From Siphonodentalium dalli (taxonomy: Eukaryota; Mollusca; Scaphopoda; Gadilida; Siphonodentaliidae), in the NCBI GenBank assembly GCA_032622095.1, contig CP136067.1, forward strand, positions 198,798,052 to 198,862,051: DNA of 64,000 nt, in the 5' to 3' direction. A program made the translations under genes and the position numbers. Under the pieces are notes generated by a model. It saw nothing but the letters and a program-made list of their open reading frames with translations. It made no database searches and was not told the origin of the DNA. This document shows, piece by piece, positions 45,501-56,665 of this stretch (positions within the stretch are counted from its first letter, which is position 1; each line of letters begins with the position of its first letter).

Positions 45501-45610
45501 CTGTTTAACATATAAGTGAGGACCTTTGAGCGTGCTTAGAGAACACCACATTGATGATACAAATTATTTCGACTCACAATACTTTGAGTCATTATTCCGT
45601 GGGAGAACAC
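42530..45610. repeat. Tandem satellite, unit about 480-500 bp, about six copies
   Basis: AGAGAACACCACATTGA-type words recur at about 43579, 44061, 44550, 45069 and 45538. Between them the order is fixed: TATTTCGACTCACAATACCT, CAACCCCACATTACAACCAT, AAGTTACGC(T/A)A, TTGAACTAAAGTTTGTTGCC, CATGTACTTTAC, TATGTTCACTGCATTA. A diverged copy without the first word starts near 42530, and 43015-43500 is another. The last unit ends at 45605. The short frames inside are repeat-derived. Confidence 0.88.
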
Positions 45611-47250
45611 AGATTCAGAATTCGAAACAGATTACGGGGATTCTAGGTCAGATTTTGAAATCGCACATGGTCGCCGGTGCCAGGTTTAATGTCCTCCTGG
45701 CGCCAAACATCGCTCATGTTTTTGTTACAAGTATTCATTTGTATCTTATATTTATAATGTTTATGTTTGTTGTAAAAGTCATGCATTTCTTATATTTGTA
45801 TATACATTGCACGGTTGGAACCTAAATAGCTGCCAAATCCACACTCAATCGCGTCTCATTTTCCAGGTTAAAGTTAGTTTATTGATGAGGGCAAGAATCT
45901 CTAACGGCTCTCCTGAATCAAAATCCTAAGGCGTTTTGGAGAACACACGAACCTTGTCAGTTGTATATGGACGTGACGACAGGGGTTGGCTGTGGCGTTT
46001 ACCGCCTCAAACTTCGGTAAATATCCGGCAATTGGAAATTTCATGCTTGACACAACATTAATTGGATATTTGACACCAGGTATATCATGGAATTGTTCTC
46101 ATTGTTTGATTTTCCAACCAATAAAAAGGATTTGTTCTTACACTGGCAAGTTTGCACGGTATATGGTTTGCAGGCGGTTTGTCGTAGAAATTATATGGTG
46201 CCGTAATATGAACGGAAACAAGCATACAAGATGTATATGTGCCACAGCTAACTATATGGGTCAATATTTAAAAAAAGGTGCAAAATGGTGTTACTTGTGT
46301 TGACATGAACACATGTCAGTTAGCACACTAATAACATGGAATAATTGTATTTATGTGTGATGGTGGTATCATCAGGGGTTACTTAAAATTGTTATAAGTG
46401 AACTTATTTAGATTCCAAATTTATTCCAAGCTCAGTATTAGAGCCACATACCAGTTTTAATGATGTTACTGGTCATACGAACCTAATTTCACGAGAAATT
46501 ATCAAGATAAATATATGGCAAATGATAGGAATTTATTATTTTTATTTCCACTAGTAATGATGCTACCTGAATTTGCCTGTAAATATCATGCAATTATCTT
46601 GCAAGAATAAATCCTACAGGGCTTTGAAGGCAAATTCGAGTAGCACTGTTTCAAGTGGAACTAGATAATTGTTACTTCTCATGTCTTTCGCTGTGGTAAA
46701 GATGCATGTTATGTGCACGGTTCCGTTCATATTCTGGCACCATGTGGTTTTCTATGACGAAATTCCCGCAAAAACATACCGTGAAAACTTGCCAGCGTAT
46801 GAACGTACCCTAAGTGTGTGAAATTTTCCAACCTTAAGGTGTGTCAGGTTGGATATTTACAAGGGGATGCAAATGGAATTCTGCTAACCTGGGAGTTTGA
46901 TGTTTGGTTCAAGGCGGGTACAGTTGAAAATTTGATGGTGGACCCCCCCCCCCCATGGGGAACCCTCTAGAAACGTCCCTATAACGTATACTTGAGGGTA
47001 CTTAATCAAATAAATTGACTGACATATTTATAGTCGAAATATTCGACTATTGTTCTGCGATCCTAGAATAAGATTTACAGAATATGTTTGTGCGTGTGGG
47101 AGATGCAGCTCACATGCAATCACAAGACCACAACATTAACTACATGTACATGGTACATCAAAGTTTTATTTGGGAACTAATGCACAACATTTTGGCCAAA
47201 AAGTGCCTGTGTTTAGACACTACAGGGCCTACTCTGCGAAACGACTGCAT
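45606..47250. other. No supported gene
   Basis: Contains a relative of the window-start repeat (46040-46130; TGCTTGACACAACATTAATT), a poly-C run near 46946-46955 and unremarkable AT-rich sequence. The open frames at 45526-45825 and 45986-46303 show no recognisable domain. Confidence 0.45.
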
Positions 47251-47690
47251 TTAATGAAACAAACTACAGCAAACAACAACGGAAGTTGATGAAGAATTCA
47301 TGAACACTGATTTGAAATTTATTAATGTTTGTGTATAAGATTTATTGATACTATTGATCTTGAATTGATTGTATAACCACGTATGACCTATTGTAGTCAA
47401 TTGTTTGAATCCTGATGTTTTTTCAGTATTGTACGTGTTGAACTTTTCAGAACTCAATTGATTTATGATGATGGGTGAAATAGAACAACTTAACTGTAAA
47501 GGTCAATATACTGGAAACTGTATGTTATGCAAAGCATTTTGCTTAGGAGTTGGAGTTGTGCTGAGGGGGGGGTTCTAGAGAACCAAACAGTTGGATAAGG
47601 GCATTTTTATATTTCCGTGTAATTATATCAACGAAACCGAATGATCACCGGTGGAGTTGTTAGTTTACTTAAGTAATTAAACTCGAAAAA

Positions 47691-48077
47691 ATGGGAGGTG
47701 TGTACCACAGTGGAATAGCGGGGTTAATATTTCGCCTGAAACTCTTAGAAGAGCAATGCATTGGGACCAGTTACAACCAAATCAATATGTGTGAGGAGTG
47801 GATCAATGCAGACCACGTGAATACAACATGCTATATTACTGGTCTAAGACGTATAGCGTACGTTTATGTCATGTCATGTGACATGGAAGCAAAAGATGGA
47901 ATAAAAACCTTACGTCGGCCAAGACCGGCCTTTTTTGTATTTGGTCGTACGTTCTTGAAGGGACCGAATAGCCCCACAACTGACTTTCAGACGACATCTC
48001 TAACTGCCTTGATCTTAGGAATTGTTGTGGTATACCTATATCATGCACCATATTCTGGATTCAATAAAAGATTGTGA
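47691..48077 (+). other. Unassigned 128-codon open frame in the repeated block
   Basis: It starts at ATG with AAAAA upstream, ends in a hydrophobic LTALILGIVVVYLY stretch, and an AATAAA follows at 48062. No family is recognised. The duplicate at 59573-59944 has an early stop and frameshifts, which argues against a conserved gene. Most likely a chance frame in repeated DNA. Confidence 0.2.
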
Positions 48078-48928
48078 AACCTCTAAACTGTGTCCGAACT
48101 AGCGTTACACAATGTGGAGTCATCGATTTGCGGCCTACTTAGGACACACGTTTAATGGTTGCCGTGTATGGAAAAGTAATTGGAAATATCAGTGAAAAGT
48201 CATTGAAAAGTCAAATCCGTATTGGTTGCCGTGTAGGGACGTAATTGGAAATGTGATTAAAAGTCTAAATAAATTGGCCGTGTGTGGAAGTATTTGGATA
48301 TTATATTGCAATTGAACCAATATTATAACCAAATTGAAAACGAAAATATGTTATTGTCCCATACGAGATGATAATAAGTCGAACACAGCACAGATATTGA
48401 ACTGTCCAAAATAAAAATTGTTTCGCGATGCGAGTGTTAAGGATCGAGTGTGCGAGTACCAAGTTCGAAAATATATTGACATACAGCACAAGTTTGTGGT
48501 ATTCCAAGCCCCGTGGTAGTTTCAAATTAAGATGTTCACTTGTCATTGTATACTAATTAGCTTATCATCATTTTATTGGTATGCTGTTTTTGAGGGCATT
48601 GTTCCTTCTCTGAACAAGAGTACAACATATTGGATCATGAAGTCATGAATTAAAGTGACAACAGCAAACAACAAGGGAAGATGAATAATTCATGAACACT
48701 GATTTGAAATTTATTAATGTTTGTGTACAAGATTTATTGATGACTATTGATATTGAATTGAATGTATAACCATGAATGACCTATTGTAGTCAATTGTGTA
48801 AATCGTGATGAGTTTTCAGTATTGTACGTGGTGAACTTTTAGAACTTAATTGATTTATGATGATTGGTGAAATAGAACAACTTAACTGTAATAGTCAACC
48901 TAATGGACAATTTGAATTGAATGAGCAG

Positions 48929-49021
48929 TTCACTATGGTAGTTGTAGTTCACTATGGTAGTTGTAGTTCACTATGGTAGTTGTAGTTCACTATGGTAGTT
49001 GTAGTTCACTATGGTAGTTGA
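48929..49021. repeat. 19-bp minisatellite, five copies
   Basis: TTCACTATGGTAGTTGTAG repeats exactly at 48929, 48948, 48967, 48986 and 49005 (the last is slightly altered). A related single unit was the insertion target of the 10-kb element (49449-49456 joined to 59432-59445). Confidence 0.93.
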
Positions 49022-49887
49022 GTTCTGACGGGGCTTCTAGAGAACCTAACAGTTGGATAAGGGCATTTTTATATTTCCGTGTAACTATACCAACGAAATC
49101 GATTCGGCTGGTTGCACTCGATAGGTTTCTGCTGGTCAATTTATACAAACAACAACAGAAGTTGATGAAGAATTCATGAACACTGATTTTGAAATTTATT
49201 AATATTTGTGTATAAGATTTATTGATGACTATTGATCTTGAATTGAATGTATAACCATGTATGACATATTGTAGTCAATTGTGTAAATCCTGATGTTTTT
49301 TCAGTATTGTACATGTTGAACTTTTTAGAACTTAATTGATTTATGATGATGAGTGAAATAGAACACATTAACTGTAACAGTCAACCTAATGGAAAATTTA
49401 TGTTATGCAAAGCATTTTGCTAAGGAGTTGGAGTTGAATGAGTAGTAGTTCACTATTAGTCTGGTCGATAAACTAAAATTTTAGGGTCAACCTAGAATAA
49501 ATTCGGACTAAATTGGCTTATATATCATTTTGCAGAGGAAGATCTCCTCTATAACATATCCAAAATCCGCTAAAATCCGCTTTGAGAATTTTTTGTAATT
49601 CAAGATGGCGTCCAATATGGCTGCCATTTACCGTTAAGTCAGTTTGTTGCAATTTGATGCAATTATAGTGATAATATCGTGTCATATGTATACATAGGTA
49701 TACATTTTTGTGAAGCTAAGACATAACGCCACCTTCTTATGCCAAAATTGGAACTCACCGCCCAATATGGCAGCCAAAATGGCGACCGGAAGTGGAAAAT
49801 GTTACCTTTTTTTACTGATATCTTTAAGATAAGTTTCTGCAGTTTGGAACTGGTTGAGAATTGTGACATTATTTTGTATTTTCCATG

Positions 49888-50289
49888 TTAACCCTTTACC
49901 CAACAAAACGGCCAAAACCGGCCAAATAAAGCTTCAACAGCTTAAAATATCTTGGGTCTGTCTCAATAGAACCATACACATATGGATATCATTGGAACCG
50001 GCTCCTTGACCACATTGTGATATTTACAGTTATGCCCTGTGCCAATGCATTCTCTTATATATGCGAGTCGACCATAGGTCGCCTCGCATATATAAGAGAA
50101 TGCATTAGCCTAAAAATAATCTTTTTTTTAACACTTTTTACCATTTTTTCTTACATTCTTTAACAATTTTATCATTTTTAATGTGTTAAGCCAATGCATT
50201 CTCTTATATATGCAAGGCGACCTATGGTCGACTCGCATATATAAGAGAATGCATTGGCACAGGGCCCTTCTGTTGGGTAAAGGGTTAAC
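49888..50289. mobile_element. TTAA-flanked (piggyBac-type) element with paired 67-bp hairpins
   Basis: TTAA at 49888-49891 and 50286-50289 bound a 394-bp element with terminal inverted repeats CCCTTTACCCAACA/TGTTGGGTAAAGGG. The matching position in the opposite arm of the host element (near 59000, CATCTTAACTGACCATTGG on the - strand) has a single TTAA and no insertion. TTAA targets and CCCT-type ends are characteristic of piggyBac-type transposition. Inside are hairpins at 50042-50108 and 50191-50257. Confidence 0.87.
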
Positions 50290-50399
50290 AGACCATTGGG
50301 GAAATAAATTAAGCCATAAGTTGGGTCCCCACCCCTTCCGATCATTCAACAAGAAATTCAATTAATTGAGGAAAAACACCCACTGTCCTGAGTGGTATT

Positions 50400-50525
50400 G
50401 ATAAGCTATTGGGTGGGGGGGTCTACCACTTCGCATGCAAAATAACACGAATGACACCAACAGCTTGGATTTGAGAATAATCCACCATATATGGTAGATA
50501 TTCAACCAGACTGTGCTTAAGTTTC
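50400..50525. mobile_element. Short hairpin element, copy 3 (partial)
   Basis: CACTTCGCATGCAAAATA and CCACCATATATGGTAGATAT then TCAACCAGACTGTGCTTAA match the 19.3-kb copy. The left terminus is missing or altered by a GGGTGGGGGGG run. Confidence 0.55.
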
Positions 50526-50697
50526 TCAATTGGTGACTGATGTACATATACAGTACACACAAATAGTAATAACAATTAACGTTGTGATTTTGAAATTAAC
50601 CATGCTAGAATATTGACGGTAAGGTGGTATTAACTACTACGAGCATAATAATAGTACTATTCTTTTATAATATATGTGGGCATGATGTATGGAAATA

Positions 50698-51175
50698 TTA
50701 AAGGTACTCAATCCGATAAAACTCATCTCAGTTACTATTTCAATGGCTTCGGGGGTCAAAAATATTTGATTCGAGTCGAGGAAGTCACCCATCAAAGCTC
50801 AGATTTGTTAGATATCGATTTTAGAAATCTATTATTTTTCATTATCGGGAATTCTTTGTGGCCCAGAAGACATTCAAAATTGCGTAACCTGATTATAGAG
50901 TTATCCATCCTTGTCTGTTTGAATAGAGTTTTGACGTAAAATCTCGAGCAGGTTACCAAATTGACGGCAGTTATTAGTACTCATCTCGAGCAATTAACAA
51001 ATTTCAAAAATCAATATCTAATAACTCTGAGCTTTGTTTGATGGTTTCCTCGACTCGAATCAAATATTTTTTACCCCCAAAGCCAAAGAAATAGTAATAT
51101 AGGACCCTCTGATCGGATTGTTGTTGTTGGAATCTGTTGAGATGGGGACCCTCTTTTCGGATTGAGTACCTTTAA
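50698..51175. mobile_element. TTAA-flanked foldback element
   Basis: TTAA at 50698-50701 and 51172-51175 bound inverted ends AGGTACTCAATCCGA/TCGGATTGAGTACCT. The arms continue inward with GGGGGT(C/A)AAAAATATTTGA and TTCGAGTCGAGGAA(G/A) on both sides. The middle has two diverged copies of ATCTCGAGCA. A partial relative lies at 25640-25860. It lacks coding sequence. Confidence 0.8.
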
Positions 51176-51234
51176 AGGACAAACCAATAGTTACAATACA
51201 ATTATAGCTGTGTTTTTTTTAATTAAGAGCAAGA

Positions 51235-51660
51235 AGAGCTAATTGTGCTTAAGCACACTAAGGGATATTCCTTATTGCGCTTATAAGCTCAATAAGGGAA
51301 TCTCTATTGTGCTTAAGCGCAATAAGGGAATATTTAATTGCGCTTAAGCGCAATGGAGAATATTCAAATTTCACTGATAAAGCCTAATAATGAATCTCTT
51401 ATTAAAGAATAATATATTATATATAGTACATAAACTCCTTATAATACAGATGGTGTAGTCCATCTCCATTCTCCATGGCACAATGGGTGGAACAAATATA
51501 GGATTATTCTACTATTTGCAGAAGGGTGATCTAATGAGAGATATATTAATTGTGTTTAAGTGGAATGGGAAGTAATTGCGGTTAAGCATAATAAGGAATG
51601 TCTTATTGCATTCTCATTGGGCTTAAGCGCAATTAGAGATTCCTTAAGTTATTGCGGTTA
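51235..51660. repeat. Cluster of TTGCGCTTAAGCGCAA palindromes
   Basis: The 16-bp palindrome or a one- to three-base variant appears about seven times (around 51246, 51276, 51306, 51339, 51550, 51580, 51618), often followed by TAAGGGAAT. The first four have roughly 30-bp spacing. Noncoding. Confidence 0.75.
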
Positions 51661-52009
51661 ATCGAAATTGTCTATTAAATGTCAATTTTTGATTCCCATA
51701 GAGATCATCAATGATGTCTATGCGCAAGGGCGACGTGCCAATCTTCTCTATTGGGATTCCAATTGTTGGCTCATTAAATATGCACATATGCTTAAGATGC
51801 AGTCGCGCATGAAGCGCGCTCCCGTAAGTCGGGTTTTGGATCCCAGTTAATAAAAATATTATTGAAATAATTGGTTTTCCCCCAATAAACAACCATATAT
51901 TCAATATACATGTTTTGGAGCAGAATTAGGCAGTCCATATTGGACGCCATCATGGAATTTATTTTTTTTGGTTTAATTTTCACACATATTTATTAGTTAT
52001 GTGGATGGA

Positions 52010-52550
52010 GTTCTCATTAAACCTCACATCCTTATATTGGTTACAGTAATGCCCAAAGTAATTGACCACTTAACCACAGAAGAATTATTGGTAATTTTTC
52101 AGGATTTAAAATCCTGAAAAATTACCAATAATTATGCTGTGGTTAAGTGGTCAATTAATTTGGACATTACTATACGAGGATTGAGTTATCATTACACCTC
52201 AAATCCTTATATTGGTTACATAATGCCCAAAGTAATTGACCACTTAACCACAGAAGAATTATGGGTATTTTTTCAGCATTTAAAATCCTGACAAATTACC
52301 GATTATTATGCTGTGGTTAAGTGGTCAATTACTTTGTACATTACTGTATGAGGATTGAGTTATCATTACACCTCAAATCCTTATATTGGTTACAATAATG
52401 CCCAAAGTAATTGACCACTTAACCACAGCAGAATTATGGGTATTTTTTCAGCATTTAAAATCCTGACAAATTACCAATAATTATGCTGTGGTTAAGTGGT
52501 CAATTACTTTGGACATTACTGTATGAGGATGGAGTTAAACCTCACATGAG
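52010..52550. repeat. Tandem array of three 174-bp palindromic units
   Basis: TAATGCCCAAAGTAATTGAC starts at about 52048, 52221 and 52396. Each unit is itself an inverted repeat: GTAATTGACCACTTAACCAC mirrors GTGGTTAAGTGGTCAATTAC around a central CAGGATTTAAAATCCTG-like core, and each is followed by TATGAGGATTGAGTTATCAT. Each transcript or single strand could fold into a hairpin of about 60 bp. Confidence 0.92.
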
Positions 52551-52839
52551 TGTGTTGGGGATTTGGACCTTGACTTGGGACCTTTTGTTTTTAACGCGAC
52601 AAATGAGCATACACCTTATACACAAATTTCTTATGTAACCAGAGTTTTTCTTGGATAAGATGAGTTTGAAGCCTGCTTACATTTCAAAATGTCGTCAGTT
52701 TTATATTGTCTGCAGCGGAACTCAACGCGTTGAAGCAAAAGTTACAAAAGATAAAATGTGTATGTAACGAGACTATAATAATACAACTGAAAAAATAAAT
52801 TGAGGGAGGGGTGGGCGATACAGGGAACTAAGGGTTGAA

Positions 52840-53500
52840 CCGATATAAATTTGTAGAGCAATAACGACCAATGTTGACACATTATGCATCTGAACTCAGA
52901 GATCAACTCTACTGTTGCAACAAGGCTTTAAAATAGGGTGGTGTCAGAATCTTAGTCATCTCTATATAGTGCCAGAATAGTCATTTATGGACTTCTATAA
53001 GATGTTGGGTTGGTTATATGGACTCGGAGAAAAAGTGGTTTGTACCGATGAACTGACATAAATTAGTGGAGCGATGTTGCATCGCGACTGTACTAAAGCA
53101 GCAATGATATCAAATTGGAGGGGGGGTCTGAAATTATCTATCTCTATAGATGGCACCAGGATTATATAGAAAGGAATAGCAATTGATATACGTATACGGT
53201 ATACTATAGTAATACCATAGACATATAAGTGCAAGTATCACATGATAAAATATTACGTAACATGACTATACTGATGAAAGAAATAAATAAATTGGACCGG
53301 GATTAGAGGTTGGGTTGGTTATATGTTGATAATTGGATATGGAATTCATACCGATGAAACGATACAAATTAGTGGAGCGATAAAGACCAATGTTGACATT
53401 TATTCAGGCTACGCGGGAGAAAATAGTGGTTCATATGATAGACCGAAATAAATTTGTCGGGTGATAATGACCAATGTTGACCTATAAAGTAACGCGACTG
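52840..53500. repeat. Degenerate repeat, four diverged units
   Basis: ACCGATGAAxxGAxAxAAAT then TAGTGGAGCGAT and GACCAATGTTGAC recur near 52840, 53046, 53350 and 53440, with GGTTGGTTATATG before the middle ones. Spacing is irregular. Confidence 0.6.
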
Positions 53501-53589
53501 TACTGTCGGATAATTATCAGGTGTAACCGGTCAAATATGGACTCTAGTGACCAATATAGAACAGCTCAGTAAACATTCGCAGGGCCCTA

Positions 53590-54125
53590 AAATTTATTTA
53601 ACACGGCATTTGCCATTAAAATCGATTTATGTCAATAAAACTGTCATTTTTCAAAATTTTAAGCTGAAACTTGGAGTGTGTGGGTGGGATACCTACATAT
53701 TCCTAAAATGACAGAGTACAGCACGTAATTATGTTTTAGATGGAAGAAATGAATTTTTTTCAATGATAAAATTTAACATGGAATTTACCATTAACATCGA
53801 TTTATGTCGATAAAACTGTCTTTTTTTCAAACTTTTAGGCTGAGACTTGGTCATGTGCGTGGGATACATATATGTTCCTAAAATGACAGAGTCCATCGCG
53901 TAATTATGTTTTAGATGGAAGAAATTGAATTTTTTTCGATGATAAATTTTAACATGGAATTGTCCCATTCAAATCTATTTATGTCGATAAAACTGTTATT
54001 TTTCAAAAATTTAAGCTGAAACTCGGTGTTTCTGCGTGGAAACCTATATATTCCGAAAACGGCAGGGTTAAGCACGTAATTATCTTTTAGATGGAAGAAA
54101 TTGATTTGTTTCGATGATAAAAATC
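53590..54125. repeat. Tandem repeat, unit about 175 bp, three copies
   Basis: ATCGATTTATGTC(G/A)ATAAAACTGT occurs at about 53622, 53798 and 53973. Each is followed by TTTTTCAAA, AAGCTGA(A/G)ACT and CACGTAATTAT(G/C)TTTTAGATG. The 79- and 89-codon - strand frames are repeat-derived. Confidence 0.85.
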
Positions 54126-54340
54126 CAGCATAAAATAATCGCCAATGGAGGCTTCGCTTCGCATGGTTGGCAATTATCACGATACACAGGGAACACTTTG
54201 ATGTTCGTACTCATATTTCACCCATTTTTGTACCTGGCTTTCCAATCCTAAGTTTCAAGGGGAAATGTCTAATTTTACTCTATTTGTCGTTGTATACATA
54301 TTATACATATTTATCACACCATTTATTATTCATTTTCATT

Positions 54341-54357
54341 AAAAAAAAAAAAAAAAA
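54341..54357. repeat. Poly-A tract
   Basis: A run of about 17 A, possibly the tail of a processed retroposon reading +, but no source gene is recognised upstream. Confidence 0.6.
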
Positions 54358-54790
54358 CCGAATATGACATGTTTAAACTGTTTGAAGCACGAATTTGGCG
54401 ATAACTTATCAGAGTACGTTATACTTGTGATACGTTACGCACACGTGTTCCAATATCCTATTGCGATAATCGCTTAACCCTTCAGTTTTCAACGGCATTT
54501 CAATTGGTTGAAATTAAAATTTCTCAAGTTCCAGCTCAACACGAATCTAGTGACCTAATTGGTAGAAATACTTTAGCAGTAATTCTTAGTTTTATAAGTC
54601 ATAACTCTAATTTTATTGACGATACGAGCTCAACATCATAATATGTCACTGTTTATGGCGGTGTTATCCAAACGTGTGCTTTGATAATGGTTATAATTTT
54701 ATTTTGCGATCAAACATCAGTGCAGCCCAGCAGAAACGCATAGGCACTAGTTCAATTCAGCAGAAACGCATAAGTCCTACGATTATAGTA

Positions 54791-54828
54791 CACCCACTGA
54801 ACGCGCTTCGCGCGTTGGTCAGTGGGTG
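54791..54828. repeat. 38-bp GC-rich hairpin
   Basis: CACCCACTGAACGCG and CGCGTTGGTCAGTGGGTG pair around a CTTCG loop, with one small bulge. It stands out in AT-rich surroundings at the junction where the left arm of the 10-kb element resumes. Confidence 0.75.
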
Positions 54829-55799
54829 AAAAAATCGAGTTTACAGAACGCGGTATAACATTTCACAAAACAATCACAATTTGGGATTCTAGTCATATTT
54901 CATCAAATATGAACAGGACTGTGTAATGTAAGTGATGCATTCTATTTCTTATGAATATTCCGACGACTCAATGGTATCAAAATTGTCACTTTGGCTCACA
55001 ATGGCTGCCAAAATGGCGGCCACAATATGAAAAATGGTAAATATTGCACCAGCGTGCCGTGCAACTGCTTATAAGTTGTGGTTGATGAATAAAATTGACT
55101 ATTCTGTCTTATATATATTGAATACTAACATTTATGATGCACCTTTATTAATTTTTACTATTTTAACCACTGAAATTACCAGAATTATGGGATTTTTTGT
55201 TATCACAAACTTGGCATTAAAATCGGGAAAATAATAACTGTTCAGGTTTGCACCATTTTTTCAAGTGGTATCAAATGTGATTTTTAATTTTGATCTTTCT
55301 TAAATGTGTGACACTTAGGTATTTTAGACAAAATTACTCAAGATGGCTTGCAAAATGGCAACAAAATATGGTAAAAAGTTGATTTGTCATATTTATTCCG
55401 AACATTATTACAAGCTGTTCAGATAAGGTTGCAAATTGTGACTCACTTGGTTATTAAAGATGCTACTTAATCAACTGATAACTAAATGTCATATTCTGGT
55501 TGTCCCAGTACATTGTGAGGCATGATAAATCAGTTTAAGGGATGCAGTATGAATGTTTGCCGAAAACTTCTTTTGGGATTCTGTCTGTCTTTGAACGGAA
55601 ATGGGCAGAACGTTGAAACGGAACTGTGAGGGATCATATTGTGTGGCTATTCTGGCCCATTAGTATAAAATTTTATTAACTTATATACTATTTTCATGAA
55701 AACCGTTTCATTCGTATTGCATACCAAACGCCATTAAGAGACACTCTGATATGATCTCTCTATCGGTTAACATATCCTTGTGTAATAGCGATAGGAAAT

Positions 55800-56665
55800 C
55801 GATAGTCACCCAAAGGTACACCAGTGCAACTTACACATGACCATGTAGTCACTCCATATATACATGAACACCACATAAATGGACATATGTCACTCGTTAT
55901 ATACACATACACCTCACATACTACTACACAGCCACACATGGATATGCCCATACACCCAACACATGGCCATATAGCCATGAGTAAACATGCAGGCACACCA
56001 GATATACTCCTACACCTCACCCATGAACATATAGTCACGACATGTATACCTATTCACTACATTCATGAACATACGGTAACATCCTGTATACATATTCGCC
56101 TCACCATTGGTAATACAGTCACTCCGTGAACATGCATATATTTGCCACATGCATGGCGATATAGGCACTCAAGATATACATCCAAACGATGACAATATGG
56201 TCTCTCTCGATATATATTATCGCCACATTCATGAGCATACATTTTGTACATTACTTCTTGTATACATATTTGCCTCACCAGTGGTCATAAAGTCACTCCC
56301 TGCATATATATTTGCGACACCCATGGTCATATATCCACTCAAAATATACATATACACCCAACCCAAAACCATAGATTCATTATATGTATATATAGTATAC
56401 ATATAAACCTCACCAATGGCGTTACAGTCCTTCTAGAAATACCAATGTCCCGCACCACACACACGGCCATTCATACACTCCAAACGTGCATATAGACCTC
56501 ACCGTGACAATTCAGCCTCTCGCTGTATACTCATAAACCACACTCGGGACCATACAGTCACTCCCTGTATACCAATTCATCCACCATTAATTTTGCCTCA
56601 CTGGCAATCCATATATACATATTGGCCACATCATGGCAATATATCCATGCAAGATATACAAGGAC
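55800..56665. repeat. 42-bp degenerate satellite, first block
   Basis: Units of the form CATGAxCATATAGTCACTCC then xTGTATACATATxCACCTCACC recur at about 42-bp intervals with heavy divergence. The open frames in several registers (up to 101 codons) reflect the simple composition. This is the central domain of the 10-kb element. Confidence 0.8.

Larger units (their letters stand above)
47262..49456. repeat. Locally repeated segment: one long, one truncated and the start of a third copy
   Basis: A block beginning near CAAACAACAACGGAAGTTGA (47270) recurs at 48664 and 49145. Shared words include TTCATGAACACTGATTTGAA, GATTTATTGATxACTATTGA, TATTGTAGTCAATTG and GATTTATGATGATxxGTGAA. A second block beginning TTCTAGAGAACC (47574, 49038) follows each copy; the 49038 version is truncated after about 90 bp. 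The third copy is interrupted at 49456 by the 10-kb element and resumes at 59432. Confidence 0.85.

Noticed and set aside
47691-48077. New small membrane protein gene
   Set aside because: The near-identical duplicate at 59573 has an early stop and frameshifts, and no family is recognised. Kept only as a low-confidence open frame.
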